From Microbacterium lacus (GTDB lineage: Bacteria; Actinomycetota; Actinomycetes; Actinomycetales; Microbacteriaceae): 64,000 nt of DNA. Shown here piece after piece: positions 26,586 to 33,662 of this stretch; position 1 is the stretch's first letter; the number at the start of each line of letters is the position of its first letter. Under the pieces are notes generated by a model that saw only the letters and a list, made by a program, of their open reading frames with translations, made no database searches and was not told where the DNA came from. The DNA lies in assembly GCF_002812805.1 (NCBI RefSeq), contig NZ_NMUM01000030.1, positions 310,001 to 374,000 on the forward strand, written 5' to 3'. The position numbers and the translations under genes are program-made.

Positions 26586-28243
26586 ACATCACCGACACCA
26601 GCGACCTGTGGTGGAAGTCCGCCGTCGTCTACTGCCTCGACATCGAGACATATATGGACGACAACAACGACGGCGTCGGAGACTTCGCGGGCCTCGCGCG
26701 TCGTATCGACTACCTCGCCGATCTCGGGATCACCTGCCTGTGGCTCATGCCGTTCTATCCGAGCCCCGACCGCGATGACGGATACGACATCAGCGACTTC
26801 TACGGCATCGACCCCCGCCTCGGCAACCACGGGGACTTCGTCGAGGTCATCCGCACGGCCAAGGACCGAGGTATCCGTGTCATCGTCGACCTCGTCGTCA
26901 ACCACACGTCCGACAAGCACCCGTGGTTCGTGTCGGCCAAGCGCAGCCGCGACTCGTTCTACCGGGACTTCTACGTCTGGCGCGACGAACCGCCCGCCAA
27001 CGAGCAGCCGACCGTCTTCCCGGGCGAAGAGGCGAGCGTCTGGGAACACGATCCGCGGACGGATCAGTACTTCCAGCACGTCTTCTACAAGCACCAGCCC
27101 GACCTGAACATCGCGAACCCGCGCGTCCGCGACGAGATCGTCAAAACGGTCGGATTCTGGCTCGCGCTCGGCGTCTCGGGGTTCCGTATCGACGCCGTGC
27201 CGTTCTTGATCGAGCCGCCCGACGGCGTCGATCTCGGCGATCCGCACGACTTCCTGCGCGATCTCAAGCGGTTTCTGCAGCGGCGTTCAAGCGACGCCGC
27301 CCTTCTCGGTGAGGTCAATCTGCCGTTCGCCGAACAGTTGGACTTCTTTGGCGGCGAGCGCGGCGGCGAACTCGACCTGCAGTTCGACTTCATGTCGATG
27401 CAGGCGCTCTATCTTTCGCTCGCGCGCAGCGATCCATCGGCTCTTCGAGAGTCCCTCGCGGCGCGCCCCGCTGTGCCGGACGGTGCGGCCTGGGCGAACT
27501 TCGTGCGCAACCACGACGAACTGACGCTCGACAAACTGTCCGACGCCGAACGCGAAGAGGTCTTCGAGGCGTTCGCGCCCGAGGAGTACCAGCGCGTCTA
27601 CGGGCGCGGCATCACGCGTCGCCTCCCACCCATGCTCGACGGCGATCCCCGCCGCATCCGGATGGTCTACAGCCTGCTGTTCTCGCTACCGGGCACGCCC
27701 GTGCTGTTCTACGGCGAAGAGATCGGCATGGGCGAGAACTCCGACGTGCCGGGGCGCGGCGCGGTGCGTACCCCCATGCAGTGGACGGACGGGAAGAACG
27801 GTGGGTTCTCGCAGACGTCGCCCGGGCGCCTCGTCGGCCCGATGCCCGGGGATGGCTACTCCCCCGAGCACGTAAACGTGCTGAAACAGCGGAACGACCC
27901 GGACTCGCTGCTGCAATTCATCCGTCACCTCATCCGCCGTTACCGTGTCTCGCCCGAGATCGGCTGGGGCGAGCTGGAATTGTTCGAAACCAGCGCGGAC
28001 GGCGTGCTCGCGCACGGTGTTCTGTCGCCACTCGGACGGATGATCACCCTCCACAACTTCACGGCCGTGCCGGTGCGCACGCGGGTGGAAATCGGTGCGG
28101 TCGAGGAGGGCACGATGCTTCTCGATCTGCACGGCCCCGAACGCATGGCCCTGGACGTGAGCGGTCGTGTGGAGTTGGAGCTGGCGCCCTACGGCTTCCG
28201 CTGGCTGCGGGTCTCGCCACCCGGCGACACGCGAATCGGCTGA
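26582..28243 (+). CDS. GH13 alpha-amylase-family enzyme (trehalose-synthase-like)
   Basis: 553 residues from GTG 26582, which overlaps the preceding stop. GH13 motifs in order: DLGITCLWLMPFYPSPDRDDGYDISDFYGIDPRLG, VIVDLVVNHTSDKHPWF (region I), GFRIDAVPFLIE with the nucleophile Asp (II), LLGEVNLPF with the acid/base Glu (III) and FVRNHDELTL (IV). The opening WWKSAVVYCLDIETYMDDNNDGVGDF and the overall form resemble trehalose synthase (maltose isomerase) and related glucan-acting enzymes. A C-terminal beta domain (TLHNFTAVPVRTRVEIG) follows. The stop lies 66 bases before the end of a small convergent gene. Exact specificity is not assignable. Confidence 0.9.
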   Translation: MNITDTSDLWWKSAVVYCLDIETYMDDNNDGVGDFAGLARRIDYLADLGITCLWLMPFYPSPDRDDGYDISDFYGIDPRLGNHGDFVEVIRTAKDRGIRVIVDLVVNHTSDKHPWFVSAKRSRDSFYRDFYVWRDEPPANEQPTVFPGEEASVWEHDPRTDQYFQHVFYKHQPDLNIANPRVRDEIVKTVGFWLALGVSGFRIDAVPFLIEPPDGVDLGDPHDFLRDLKRFLQRRSSDAALLGEVNLPFAEQLDFFGGERGGELDLQFDFMSMQALYLSLARSDPSALRESLAARPAVPDGAAWANFVRNHDELTLDKLSDAEREEVFEAFAPEEYQRVYGRGITRRLPPMLDGDPRRIRMVYSLLFSLPGTPVLFYGEEIGMGENSDVPGRGAVRTPMQWTDGKNGGFSQTSPGRLVGPMPGDGYSPEHVNVLKQRNDPDSLLQFIRHLIRRYRVSPEIGWGELELFETSADGVLAHGVLSPLGRMITLHNFTAVPVRTRVEIGAVEEGTMLLDLHGPERMALDVSGRVELELAPYGFRWLRVSPPGDTRIG

Positions 28244-28309
28244 TTTCTTCGGGCTGGGGTTTACGCGTTGCGGTCACCGGATGATGTGGTCGCGATGGCG
28301 GTGCTTCAG

Positions 28310-28453
28310 CTACACCGGCTCGGTGGCGCGGATCAGACCACAGATCAGGCACGTCCAAGCGACCAGGAATCGCTCGTCGTCGAGGATTTCGAAGGTAAGC
28401 GCATCGCCGCATGTCGGGCAGACTCTCGGATCCAGCCCCGGCAGTGTCATCAT
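28310..28453 (-). CDS. 47-residue zinc-ribbon protein
   Basis: A very short gene read from ATG 28453 (or the next ATG, 28450) to TAG 28310. It has two CxxC knuckles, VCPTCGD and TCLICGLI, separated by about 22 residues (LTFEILDDERFLVAW), the spacing of a single zinc ribbon. No strong ribosome-binding site was seen, and the 28 bases upstream abut the tRNA-like scar. Small actinobacterial proteins of this shape are common; function unknown. Confidence 0.6.
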   Translation of the reverse strand: MMTLPGLDPRVCPTCGDALTFEILDDERFLVAWTCLICGLIRATEPV

Positions 28454-28480
28454 GCCAGGCTACGGAAACCTCGATATTTG

Positions 28481-28506
28481 TGGAGCCACCTAAGGGAATC
28501 GAACCC
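28481..28506 (-). other. Orphan 3' end of a tRNA (Thr-like): probable attachment-site scar
   Basis: On the minus strand the bases read GGGTTCGATTCCC, then TTAGGTGGCTCCA: a T-arm with TTCGATT loop, the 3' acceptor strand AGGTGGC, the discriminator T and CCA. This is the 3' end typical of actinobacterial tRNA-Thr. No D-arm, anticodon arm or GCCACCT 5' strand precedes it, so it is not a tRNA gene. tRNA 3' ends are the usual att cores of tyrosine integrases, so this looks like one end of an integration event whose other half is elsewhere. Confidence 0.6.
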
Positions 28507-28629
28507 TACTTCGCGGCCTTTTCCGGATCTTGCTCGATCAGAAACCGCGGATTCACGCGGGTCTTGCATAGGGTTCGATCAGGCTGTTCGAACCAGATCC
28601 GGATAGCTCGTGGGCACGCTGTGGGCACG
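28498..28629. repeat. Inverted and direct repeats beside the tRNA scar
   Basis: ATCGAACCCTA (28498-28508) recurs inverted as TAGGGTTCGAT (28568-28578). Between and beyond them ATCCGGATCT-like words are also inverted. GTGGGCACG is tandemly repeated at 28610-28618 and 28621-28629 with an 11-base period. Repeats of this sort often mark integrase core and arm sites. The stretch 28454-28655 contains no gene that I can support. Confidence 0.45.
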
Positions 28630-28641
28630 AACGCTCCACCG

Positions 28642-28655
28642 GCTGCCCGCACGAG
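28642..28655. repeat. Left 14-bp target-site duplication of the IS481-family element
   Basis: GCTGCCCGCACGAG directly abuts the left inverted repeat at 28656. The identical word follows the right end at 30046-30059. Perfect duplication indicates a fairly recent insertion. Confidence 0.85.
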
Positions 28656-28663
28656 TGTGATGT

Positions 28664-28732
28664 ATCAGGACATGCCTGACGATTCTGCATCAGGACATCT
28701 CTGACAGTTGATGTGTCAGGACATCTCTGACA
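28664..28732. repeat. Three subterminal repeats at the left IS end, 25-base phase
   Basis: TCAGGACATGCCTGAC begins at 28665, and TCAGGACATCTCTGAC begins at 28690 and 28715. The 25-base period places the copies on related faces of the helix. Two inverted copies with the same period occur at the right end (GTCAGAGATCTATTGAT at 29996 and GTCAGAGATGTCCTGAT at 30021). Likely transposase-binding sites. Confidence 0.75.
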
Positions 28733-28733
28733 C

Positions 28734-29948
28734 TCAGACGGTGGGGCGGCCGCGCCCGCGGGGTCTGCCGCTGCCGACGTACTTCGTGCCGGGTGCGGGC
28801 CAGGGCTGCTGGATGAGCAGGGTGCCTTGATAATCGAACACGAGCAGTTCGGTGTCTTCCTCGACGACGTAGGCGATCGCGCCGACGAGGGCTCGACTGA
28901 TGTGGAATCGGATGCCGCGGACGAAGACCGTGCCGTTGTCTCGGACCCGTGTCATCCGGATCCCGTCATCTGCCGGCAGAGTCGCGGGTCGCGGCGCGGG
29001 GCGCGGTGGCTCGACTTTCGCCGTCGCTATCCATGCCTGTTGCGGGGTGATTCGACCGGGCAAAGCTTGATGCGGACGCTCGGTGTTATAGACCAGATCG
29101 AAGACGTCGACCTGAGCCTGCAACTGCTCGAGCGTGTCGGCGAGGGGTTGCTTATCGAGGAACCGGAACAGGGTCTGGTGGAAGCGTTCGTTCTTGCCCT
29201 GCGTGGTCGGCTTATAGGGCTTGCCCGTGATCGGCTCGACCCCCAGAGAGGTCACATACGAGACGAGCTGGCCCAGCACGCCTCGACGGGACGGGTTCAA
29301 CGCAGCCCCGTTATCGCTGAGCAGTCGCTGCGGAACACCGTGAGCCTCGATCCCCTTCCGGACAACAGCGATCGCCGCTTCCGACGTCTCACCCCAGGCC
29401 ACGTGAGAGGCGACTGCGAACCGAGAGTGATCATCGATGAGCTGGAAGATGACACACTTCCGACCGCCCGAGAGGACATACTCGGTCGCGTCCAACTGCC
29501 AGCATGCGTTCGGGGCCGGATAGACGAACCGGCGAAACGATGCCCTCGGCTTCTTCCGCGGTTCGACTTTCGCTACTCCCGCGTCACGGAAGATCCGCGC
29601 CAGCGACGCCGTCGAGGGCACCGGCGCCATCCCGAGCGACCGCATCTTCTCGTGAACACTGATCGGGCCGTGATCCAGGCCGGATCGCTCTAACGCCGCC
29701 CGCACCGCCACCGCCTGCTGCGCCACATTCTCTGCGAGCCGCATCGGGCTCTGCTTCGGACGCCTCGATCGCGGCTCCAACGCTGCCACGGGCCCATCCA
29801 CCGCCGCTCGTTTCCGGATCGCATAGAACGTCTCCCGCGAGATCCCATGCTCCCGGCAAAACGTCGTCACCGACCCGCGCGGCGCATCCGAAGGCCACTG
29901 CACGATCGCGAGACGGACACGAGGATCAACAGGCTCAACACGACTCAT
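28734..29948 (-). CDS. IS481-family transposase
   Basis: 404 residues. An N-terminal helix-turn-helix (VTTFCREHGISRETFYAIRKRAA) and a linker precede the integrase core. The DDE residues are in CWQLDATEYVL (first Asp), RLLSDNGAALNPSR (second Asp) and GKNERFHQTLFRFL (Glu). A C-terminal domain (VFVRGIRFHISRALVGA) and a basic end (SGRPRGRGRPTV) follow. No frameshift or internal stop is present, so the enzyme looks active. The stop is 78 bases from the left end and the start 97 bases from the right end of the element. Confidence 0.94.
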   Translation of the reverse strand: MSRVEPVDPRVRLAIVQWPSDAPRGSVTTFCREHGISRETFYAIRKRAAVDGPVAALEPRSRRPKQSPMRLAENVAQQAVAVRAALERSGLDHGPISVHEKMRSLGMAPVPSTASLARIFRDAGVAKVEPRKKPRASFRRFVYPAPNACWQLDATEYVLSGGRKCVIFQLIDDHSRFAVASHVAWGETSEAAIAVVRKGIEAHGVPQRLLSDNGAALNPSRRGVLGQLVSYVTSLGVEPITGKPYKPTTQGKNERFHQTLFRFLDKQPLADTLEQLQAQVDVFDLVYNTERPHQALPGRITPQQAWIATAKVEPPRPAPRPATLPADDGIRMTRVRDNGTVFVRGIRFHISRALVGAIAYVVEEDTELLVFDYQGTLLIQQPWPAPGTKYVGSGRPRGRGRPTV

Positions 29949-30045
29949 CCCCCAAACATCGAGGCAGAAGTGTCAGGACCAAACGACCCCGAAACGTCAG
30001 AGATCTATTGATCCAGAACCGTCAGAGATGTCCTGATAGATCACA

Positions 30046-30059
30046 GCTGCCCGCACGAG
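30046..30059. repeat. Right 14-bp target-site duplication of the IS481-family element
   Basis: GCTGCCCGCACGAG, identical to 28642-28655. It lies 26 bases before the end of the LysR gene, so the insertion is immediately beside, not inside, that gene. Confidence 0.85.
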
Positions 30060-30085
30060 CTCACCAGGATGCTTGGCGGCACGTC

Positions 30086-31027
30086 CTAGCCGAGCAGCTC
30101 CACCCCGAAGCCTGCGACGACCGTCCGTACTTCGGAGAGGTACCGCAGCGCCTGCTCCGTGAGCGGGATGGCGGAGTGGCCGATCCATCCGATCTCGATG
30201 CGTTCGTCGACGTCGAGCGGCACGGCGACGATCTCCGGGTCGAGGTCGTCGCTGATGATGCCCGTCGAGATCGTGTAGCCGTCGAGACCGATCATGAGGT
30301 TGAAGATCGTCGCCCGGTCCGAGACCCGAATCTCTTGCTTGCTCGACAGGGTCGAGAGGATCTCTTCGGCGAAATAGAACGAGTTGTTCGCACCCTGATC
30401 GAACGTGAGCCGCGGCAGATCCGCGAGATCGTCGAGCATGACGCTCTTTCGAGAGGCCAGGCGGTTCCTCCGCGAGACGAAGATGTGTGGCTCGGCAAGA
30501 AACAGCGGATGGAACGCCAACCCCGAATCCCTCAGCAGTTTGTCGATGACGTTCCGGTTGAAGTCGTTCCGATACAGGATGCCCAACTCGCTGCGGAGCG
30601 TTCGAACATCCTCGATGATGTCCCAGGTGCGGGTCTCGCGCAGCGAAAACTCGTACTCCGCCGCTCCACTGGCCTTGACCATCCGCACGAACGCGTCAAC
30701 GGCGAACGAGTAGTGCTGCGCCGACACACCGAGCAGGCGCCGCAGCGGCGGCCGGCCGAGGTAGCGCTGCTCGAGCAGCCCGACCTGCTCAACGACCTGC
30801 CGGGCATACCCGAGAAACTCCGCACCATCGGTGGTGAGCGTCACCCCACGGGCGGAGCGGAGCAGCAGCGCACGACCCACCCGCGTCTCGAGCTCTTTCA
30901 TCGCCGCCGACATCGTGGGCTGAGAGACGTAGAGCAGGTCGGCGGCCGCGCTGATCGACCCCTCCGCCGCGACCTCGATGAAATAGGTCAGCTGCTGCAG
31001 CGTTATGCCGCTCGAATCACGTGCCAT
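30086..31027 (-). CDS. LysR-family regulator, probably of the MesX-MesD pair
   Basis: 313 residues from ATG 31027 (a TTG two codons upstream, at 31033, is possible). The N-terminal winged HTH reads LQQLTYFIEVAAEGSISAAADLLYVSQPTMSAAMKELETRVG; the rest is a substrate-binding-like effector domain (LGILYRNDFNR, LFLAEPHIFVSRRNRLASRKSVMLDDLADLPRLTFDQG as parts). It is divergent from the MesX gene with 123 bases between, where an inverted repeat lies, the classic LysR arrangement. Control of methionine synthesis is inferred from this position; the effector might be a sulfur or methionine metabolite. Confidence 0.9.
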   Translation of the reverse strand: MARDSSGITLQQLTYFIEVAAEGSISAAADLLYVSQPTMSAAMKELETRVGRALLLRSARGVTLTTDGAEFLGYARQVVEQVGLLEQRYLGRPPLRRLLGVSAQHYSFAVDAFVRMVKASGAAEYEFSLRETRTWDIIEDVRTLRSELGILYRNDFNRNVIDKLLRDSGLAFHPLFLAEPHIFVSRRNRLASRKSVMLDDLADLPRLTFDQGANNSFYFAEEILSTLSSKQEIRVSDRATIFNLMIGLDGYTISTGIISDDLDPEIVAVPLDVDERIEIGWIGHSAIPLTEQALRYLSEVRTVVAGFGVELLG

Positions 31028-31054
31028 AGGCAAAGACTATAGGCATGCATAGTC
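31026..31054. promoter_or_regulatory. Candidate LysR operator between lysR and mesX
   Basis: GACTAT (31035-31040) and ATAGTC (31049-31054) form a perfect inverted repeat with an 8-base spacer. ATAGGCA also occurs twice with a 13-base period (31026-31032 and 31039-31045). The site lies at the start of the regulator gene and about 100 bases before mesX, suitable for autoregulation and divergent activation. Confidence 0.55.
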
Positions 31055-31150
31055 GCGGCTGGTTTCTCGATACATGCGACGTAACCGCACGATGGATGCA
31101 TCGACTTCCGCACGGCCCAAACGGCCGATCAGCCACCCGATTGGCCACTC

Positions 31151-32137
31151 ATGGCGCACGACTTCGCGTTCCGCATCACCACCACCCGGTTCGACGAGGA
31201 CTACTCGCCGTCGGACACCTCCCGCATCACCACGAACTTCGCCAACCTGGCGCGCGGCGACAACCGGCGACAGAACCTGCGCAACGCCCTGACGATGATC
31301 GACCAGCGGTTCAACGACCTCGCGTCCGGGGACAACCCCAACGGCGACCGGTACACCCTCGAACTCGACATCGTCTCGGTGGCCCTGCAGTTCGACGATG
31401 ACAGTGAAGATCGGGAGTTTCCGCTGCTCGAGGTCCTCGACGTCCAGATCGTCGACCGACGCTCGGGCGAGCGCCACCACGGGATCATCGGCAACAACTT
31501 CTCGTCCTACCTGCGCGACTACGACTTCAGCGTGCTGCTCCCGGCGGTCAACGCGGGCACGACCGAACTCATCGTGCCGGAGGACTTCGGCGACCTGCAC
31601 GGCAAGCTGTTCCAGCGGTTCCTCGACTCCCCCGCGTATCAGGAACGGTTCCCGACGGCACCCGTGATCTGCATCAGCGTTTCGACGACCAAGACGTATC
31701 GCCGGACCGACCTCCAGCATCCGGTTCTCGGTGTCGAGTACAGCCAAGATGCCTTCTCGTTGACCGACGAATACTTCGCGAAGATGGGGCTGCAGGTCCG
31801 ATACTTCATGCCGCCCGGTGCCGTGGCGCCGCTCGCGTTCTACTTCCGCGGCGAGCTGTTGAGCGACTACTCCGACCTGCAGCTGGCCGGCACCATCAGC
31901 ACTATGGAGACGTTCCAGAAGATCTATCGCCCAGAGATCTACAGCGCGAATTCAGCCGCCGGGCGCGTCTACCGACCGAGCCTTGAACACCAGGACTATT
32001 CGCGGACGCCGATCGCCTACGACCGCGTCGAACGCAGCCAACTCGCGATCACACAGGGGAAGTACGCGGAAGAGCACTTCGTGAAGCCGCACAAGCACGC
32101 CCTGGAACAGTGGGCTGCCCTCTCGCCCGTCTCATGA
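31151..32137 (+). CDS. mesX: DUF1852 protein, MesX accessory factor of a folate-independent methionine synthase
   Basis: 328 residues, one DUF1852 domain over the full length (FAFRITTTRFDEDYSPSDTSRITTNFANLARGDNRRQNLRNAL in part; NFSSYLRDYDFSVLLPAVNAG; HPVLGVEYSQDAFSLTDEYFAKMGLQVRYFMPPGAVAPLAFYFRG in part). Proteins of this family, named MesX, are known to be needed for the oxygen-linked methionine synthase MesD. The gene directly precedes the MetE-like gene here, in the family's usual arrangement. No signal or membrane segment; no obvious ribosome-binding site before ATG 31151. Confidence 0.85.
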   Translation: MAHDFAFRITTTRFDEDYSPSDTSRITTNFANLARGDNRRQNLRNALTMIDQRFNDLASGDNPNGDRYTLELDIVSVALQFDDDSEDREFPLLEVLDVQIVDRRSGERHHGIIGNNFSSYLRDYDFSVLLPAVNAGTTELIVPEDFGDLHGKLFQRFLDSPAYQERFPTAPVICISVSTTKTYRRTDLQHPVLGVEYSQDAFSLTDEYFAKMGLQVRYFMPPGAVAPLAFYFRGELLSDYSDLQLAGTISTMETFQKIYRPEIYSANSAAGRVYRPSLEHQDYSRTPIAYDRVERSQLAITQGKYAEEHFVKPHKHALEQWAALSPVS

Positions 32138-32157
32138 GCACCGGAAAGTCAGCGATC

Positions 32158-33195
32158 ATGCACAAGCTCTTGCCCACCACGATCGTCGGTAGCCTGCCGA
32201 AGCCTTCCTGGCTCGCAGAACCCGAAACCCTCTGGTCTCCGTGGAAGCTCCAGGGCGAGGCGTTGGTCGAGGGCAAGCAGGACGCGCTCCGGATCGCGGT
32301 GCAGGAACAGCGCCGCAACGGCATCGACATCATCAGCGATGGCGAACAGACCCGACAGCACTTCGTCACGACCTTCATTGAGCACCTCGACGGGGTTGAC
32401 TTCGAGAAGCGCGAGACCGTACGCATCCGCAATCGATACGACGCAAGCGTGCCGACCGTCGTCGGTGCCGTGAGCCGCGAAAAGCCCGTGTTTGTCGACG
32501 ACGCAAAGTTCTTGCGTCAGCAGACCGATCAGCCGATCAAGTGGGCACTCCCGGGCCCGATGACAATGATCGACACCCTCTACGACGCCCACTACACGAG
32601 CCGCGAAAAGCTGGCATGGGAGTTCGCAACAATCCTCAACCAAGAAGCGAAAGACCTCGAGGCCGCGGGCGTCGACATCATCCAGTTCGATGAGCCGTCG
32701 TTCAACGTCTTCTTCGACGAAATGGAGGACTGGGGAATCGCGGCGCTGGAGCGGGCCGCTGAAGGACTGCGCGCCGAGACCGTCGTGCACATCTGCTACG
32801 GCTACGGCATCAAGGCCAACACCGACTGGAAGGCAACCCTCGGGTCGGAATGGCGACAGTACGAGAAGTCGTTCCCGATCTTGCAGCGCTCGAGTATCGA
32901 CGTCATCTCGCTCGAATCCCAGAACTCCCGCGTCCCGCTGGACCTCATCGAGCTCATCCGTGGCAAGAAGGTCATGCTCGGCGCCATCGACGTGGCGAGC
33001 GAGACGATCGAGACCGCGGATGACGTCGCCGACACCCTCCGGAGGGCTCTCACGTTCGTCGACGCGGACAAGCTCATCCCGAGCACGAACTGCGGCATGG
33101 CACCGCTATCTCGCGATGTCGCCCTGGGGAAGCTGAGCGCGCTGACGGCGGGTGCGAACATCATTCGGGAGGAGCTGACCGGAAGCGAGAGGTGA
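32158..33195 (+). CDS. mesD: MesD-type core methionine synthase (MetE C-terminal-like)
   Basis: 345 residues: only the catalytic barrel of cobalamin-independent methionine synthase, without the N-terminal half of MetE. The start motif is LLPTTIVGSLPKPSWLA, and IISDGEQTRQHF and QFDEPSFNVFF are typical. Zinc ligands are visible: His 211 and Cys 213 (VVHICYGYG), Glu 253 (ISLESQNSR) and Cys 312 (STNCGM). With MesX beside it, this is MesD of the folate-independent group, which methylates homocysteine from a donor other than methyl-tetrahydrofolate. Start: ATG 32158 after GGAAAG; ATG 32134, overlapping the mesX stop, is an alternative. Confidence 0.85.
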   Translation: MHKLLPTTIVGSLPKPSWLAEPETLWSPWKLQGEALVEGKQDALRIAVQEQRRNGIDIISDGEQTRQHFVTTFIEHLDGVDFEKRETVRIRNRYDASVPTVVGAVSREKPVFVDDAKFLRQQTDQPIKWALPGPMTMIDTLYDAHYTSREKLAWEFATILNQEAKDLEAAGVDIIQFDEPSFNVFFDEMEDWGIAALERAAEGLRAETVVHICYGYGIKANTDWKATLGSEWRQYEKSFPILQRSSIDVISLESQNSRVPLDLIELIRGKKVMLGAIDVASETIETADDVADTLRRALTFVDADKLIPSTNCGMAPLSRDVALGKLSALTAGANIIREELTGSER

Positions 33196-33297
33196 TGCGC
33201 AGCTTCTCTGCGGCGTGGACCGACATCTCGCGTCATACGCGCGTCACGGTGCGTAATCGGCAGGCTTATCGGTGAGCTCTCAGCCTAGCTTTGCCTC

Positions 33298-33651
33298 ATG
33301 ACCGACTTCTTTGATCGTGAGGCCGACCGCGCCTACACGCGCGTTTACAAGGCCCAAACCCCCGACATCCTCAAGGCATGGGTTGACTTTGACGGAGCCG
33401 TTTTCGCGGCTGAAGGGCGCGAGATCCCGCTGAAGTATCGCGAGCTGATCGCTCTCGCCGTGGGCATCACGACGCAGTGCGCGTATTGCATCGACGCCCA
33501 TGCACAAAAGGCCGTTCATGCGGGTGCAACCCAGGGCGAGCTCGCCGAAGCGGCGTGGGTGGCAACCGCGATCCGCGCCGGTGGCGGGTTTGCGCATGGT
33601 CGCCTGGCCTTCAAGCTGGCGGAGGGCTCATCCGCCGCTCACAGCCACTGA
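33298..33651 (+). CDS. Carboxymuconolactone-decarboxylase-family (AhpD-like) protein
   Basis: 117 residues, all-helical AhpD-like fold. Redox motif QCAYCIDAHAQKA with Cys 61 and Cys 64 and the nearby His, preceded by LKYRELIALAVGI. Such proteins act as alkylhydroperoxidases or thiol-disulfide partners. It may follow mesD in one transcript (102-base gap). It converges on the GlcD-like gene, whose stop lies 11 bases away. Confidence 0.88.
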   Translation: MTDFFDREADRAYTRVYKAQTPDILKAWVDFDGAVFAAEGREIPLKYRELIALAVGITTQCAYCIDAHAQKAVHAGATQGELAEAAWVATAIRAGGGFAHGRLAFKLAEGSSAAHSH

Positions 33652-33662
33652 CAGAGCCCTGG

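Larger units (their letters stand above)
28656..30045 (-). mobile_element. IS481-family insertion sequence, complete (about 1390 bp)
   Basis: Bounded by inverted repeats TGTGATGTATCAGGACAT (from 28656) and, on the minus strand from 30045, TGTGATCTATCAGGACAT; the first 26 bases of the two ends match at 23 positions. It is flanked by the 14-bp direct repeat GCTGCCCGCACGAG. One transposase gene fills it, on the minus strand, apparently intact. Multiple 25-base-phased copies of TCAGGACATCTCTGAC lie inside the ends. With the transposase, complete ends and intact target duplication, it is likely capable of movement. Confidence 0.9.

Noticed and set aside
28481..28506. A complete tRNA gene
   Set aside because: Only the T-arm and 3' acceptor strand are present; the D and anticodon arms and 5' strand are missing.
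28664..28732. Regularly spaced repeats as a small CRISPR array
   Set aside because: They are subterminal sites inside an insertion sequence, with inverted copies at the other end and spacers of 9 bases.
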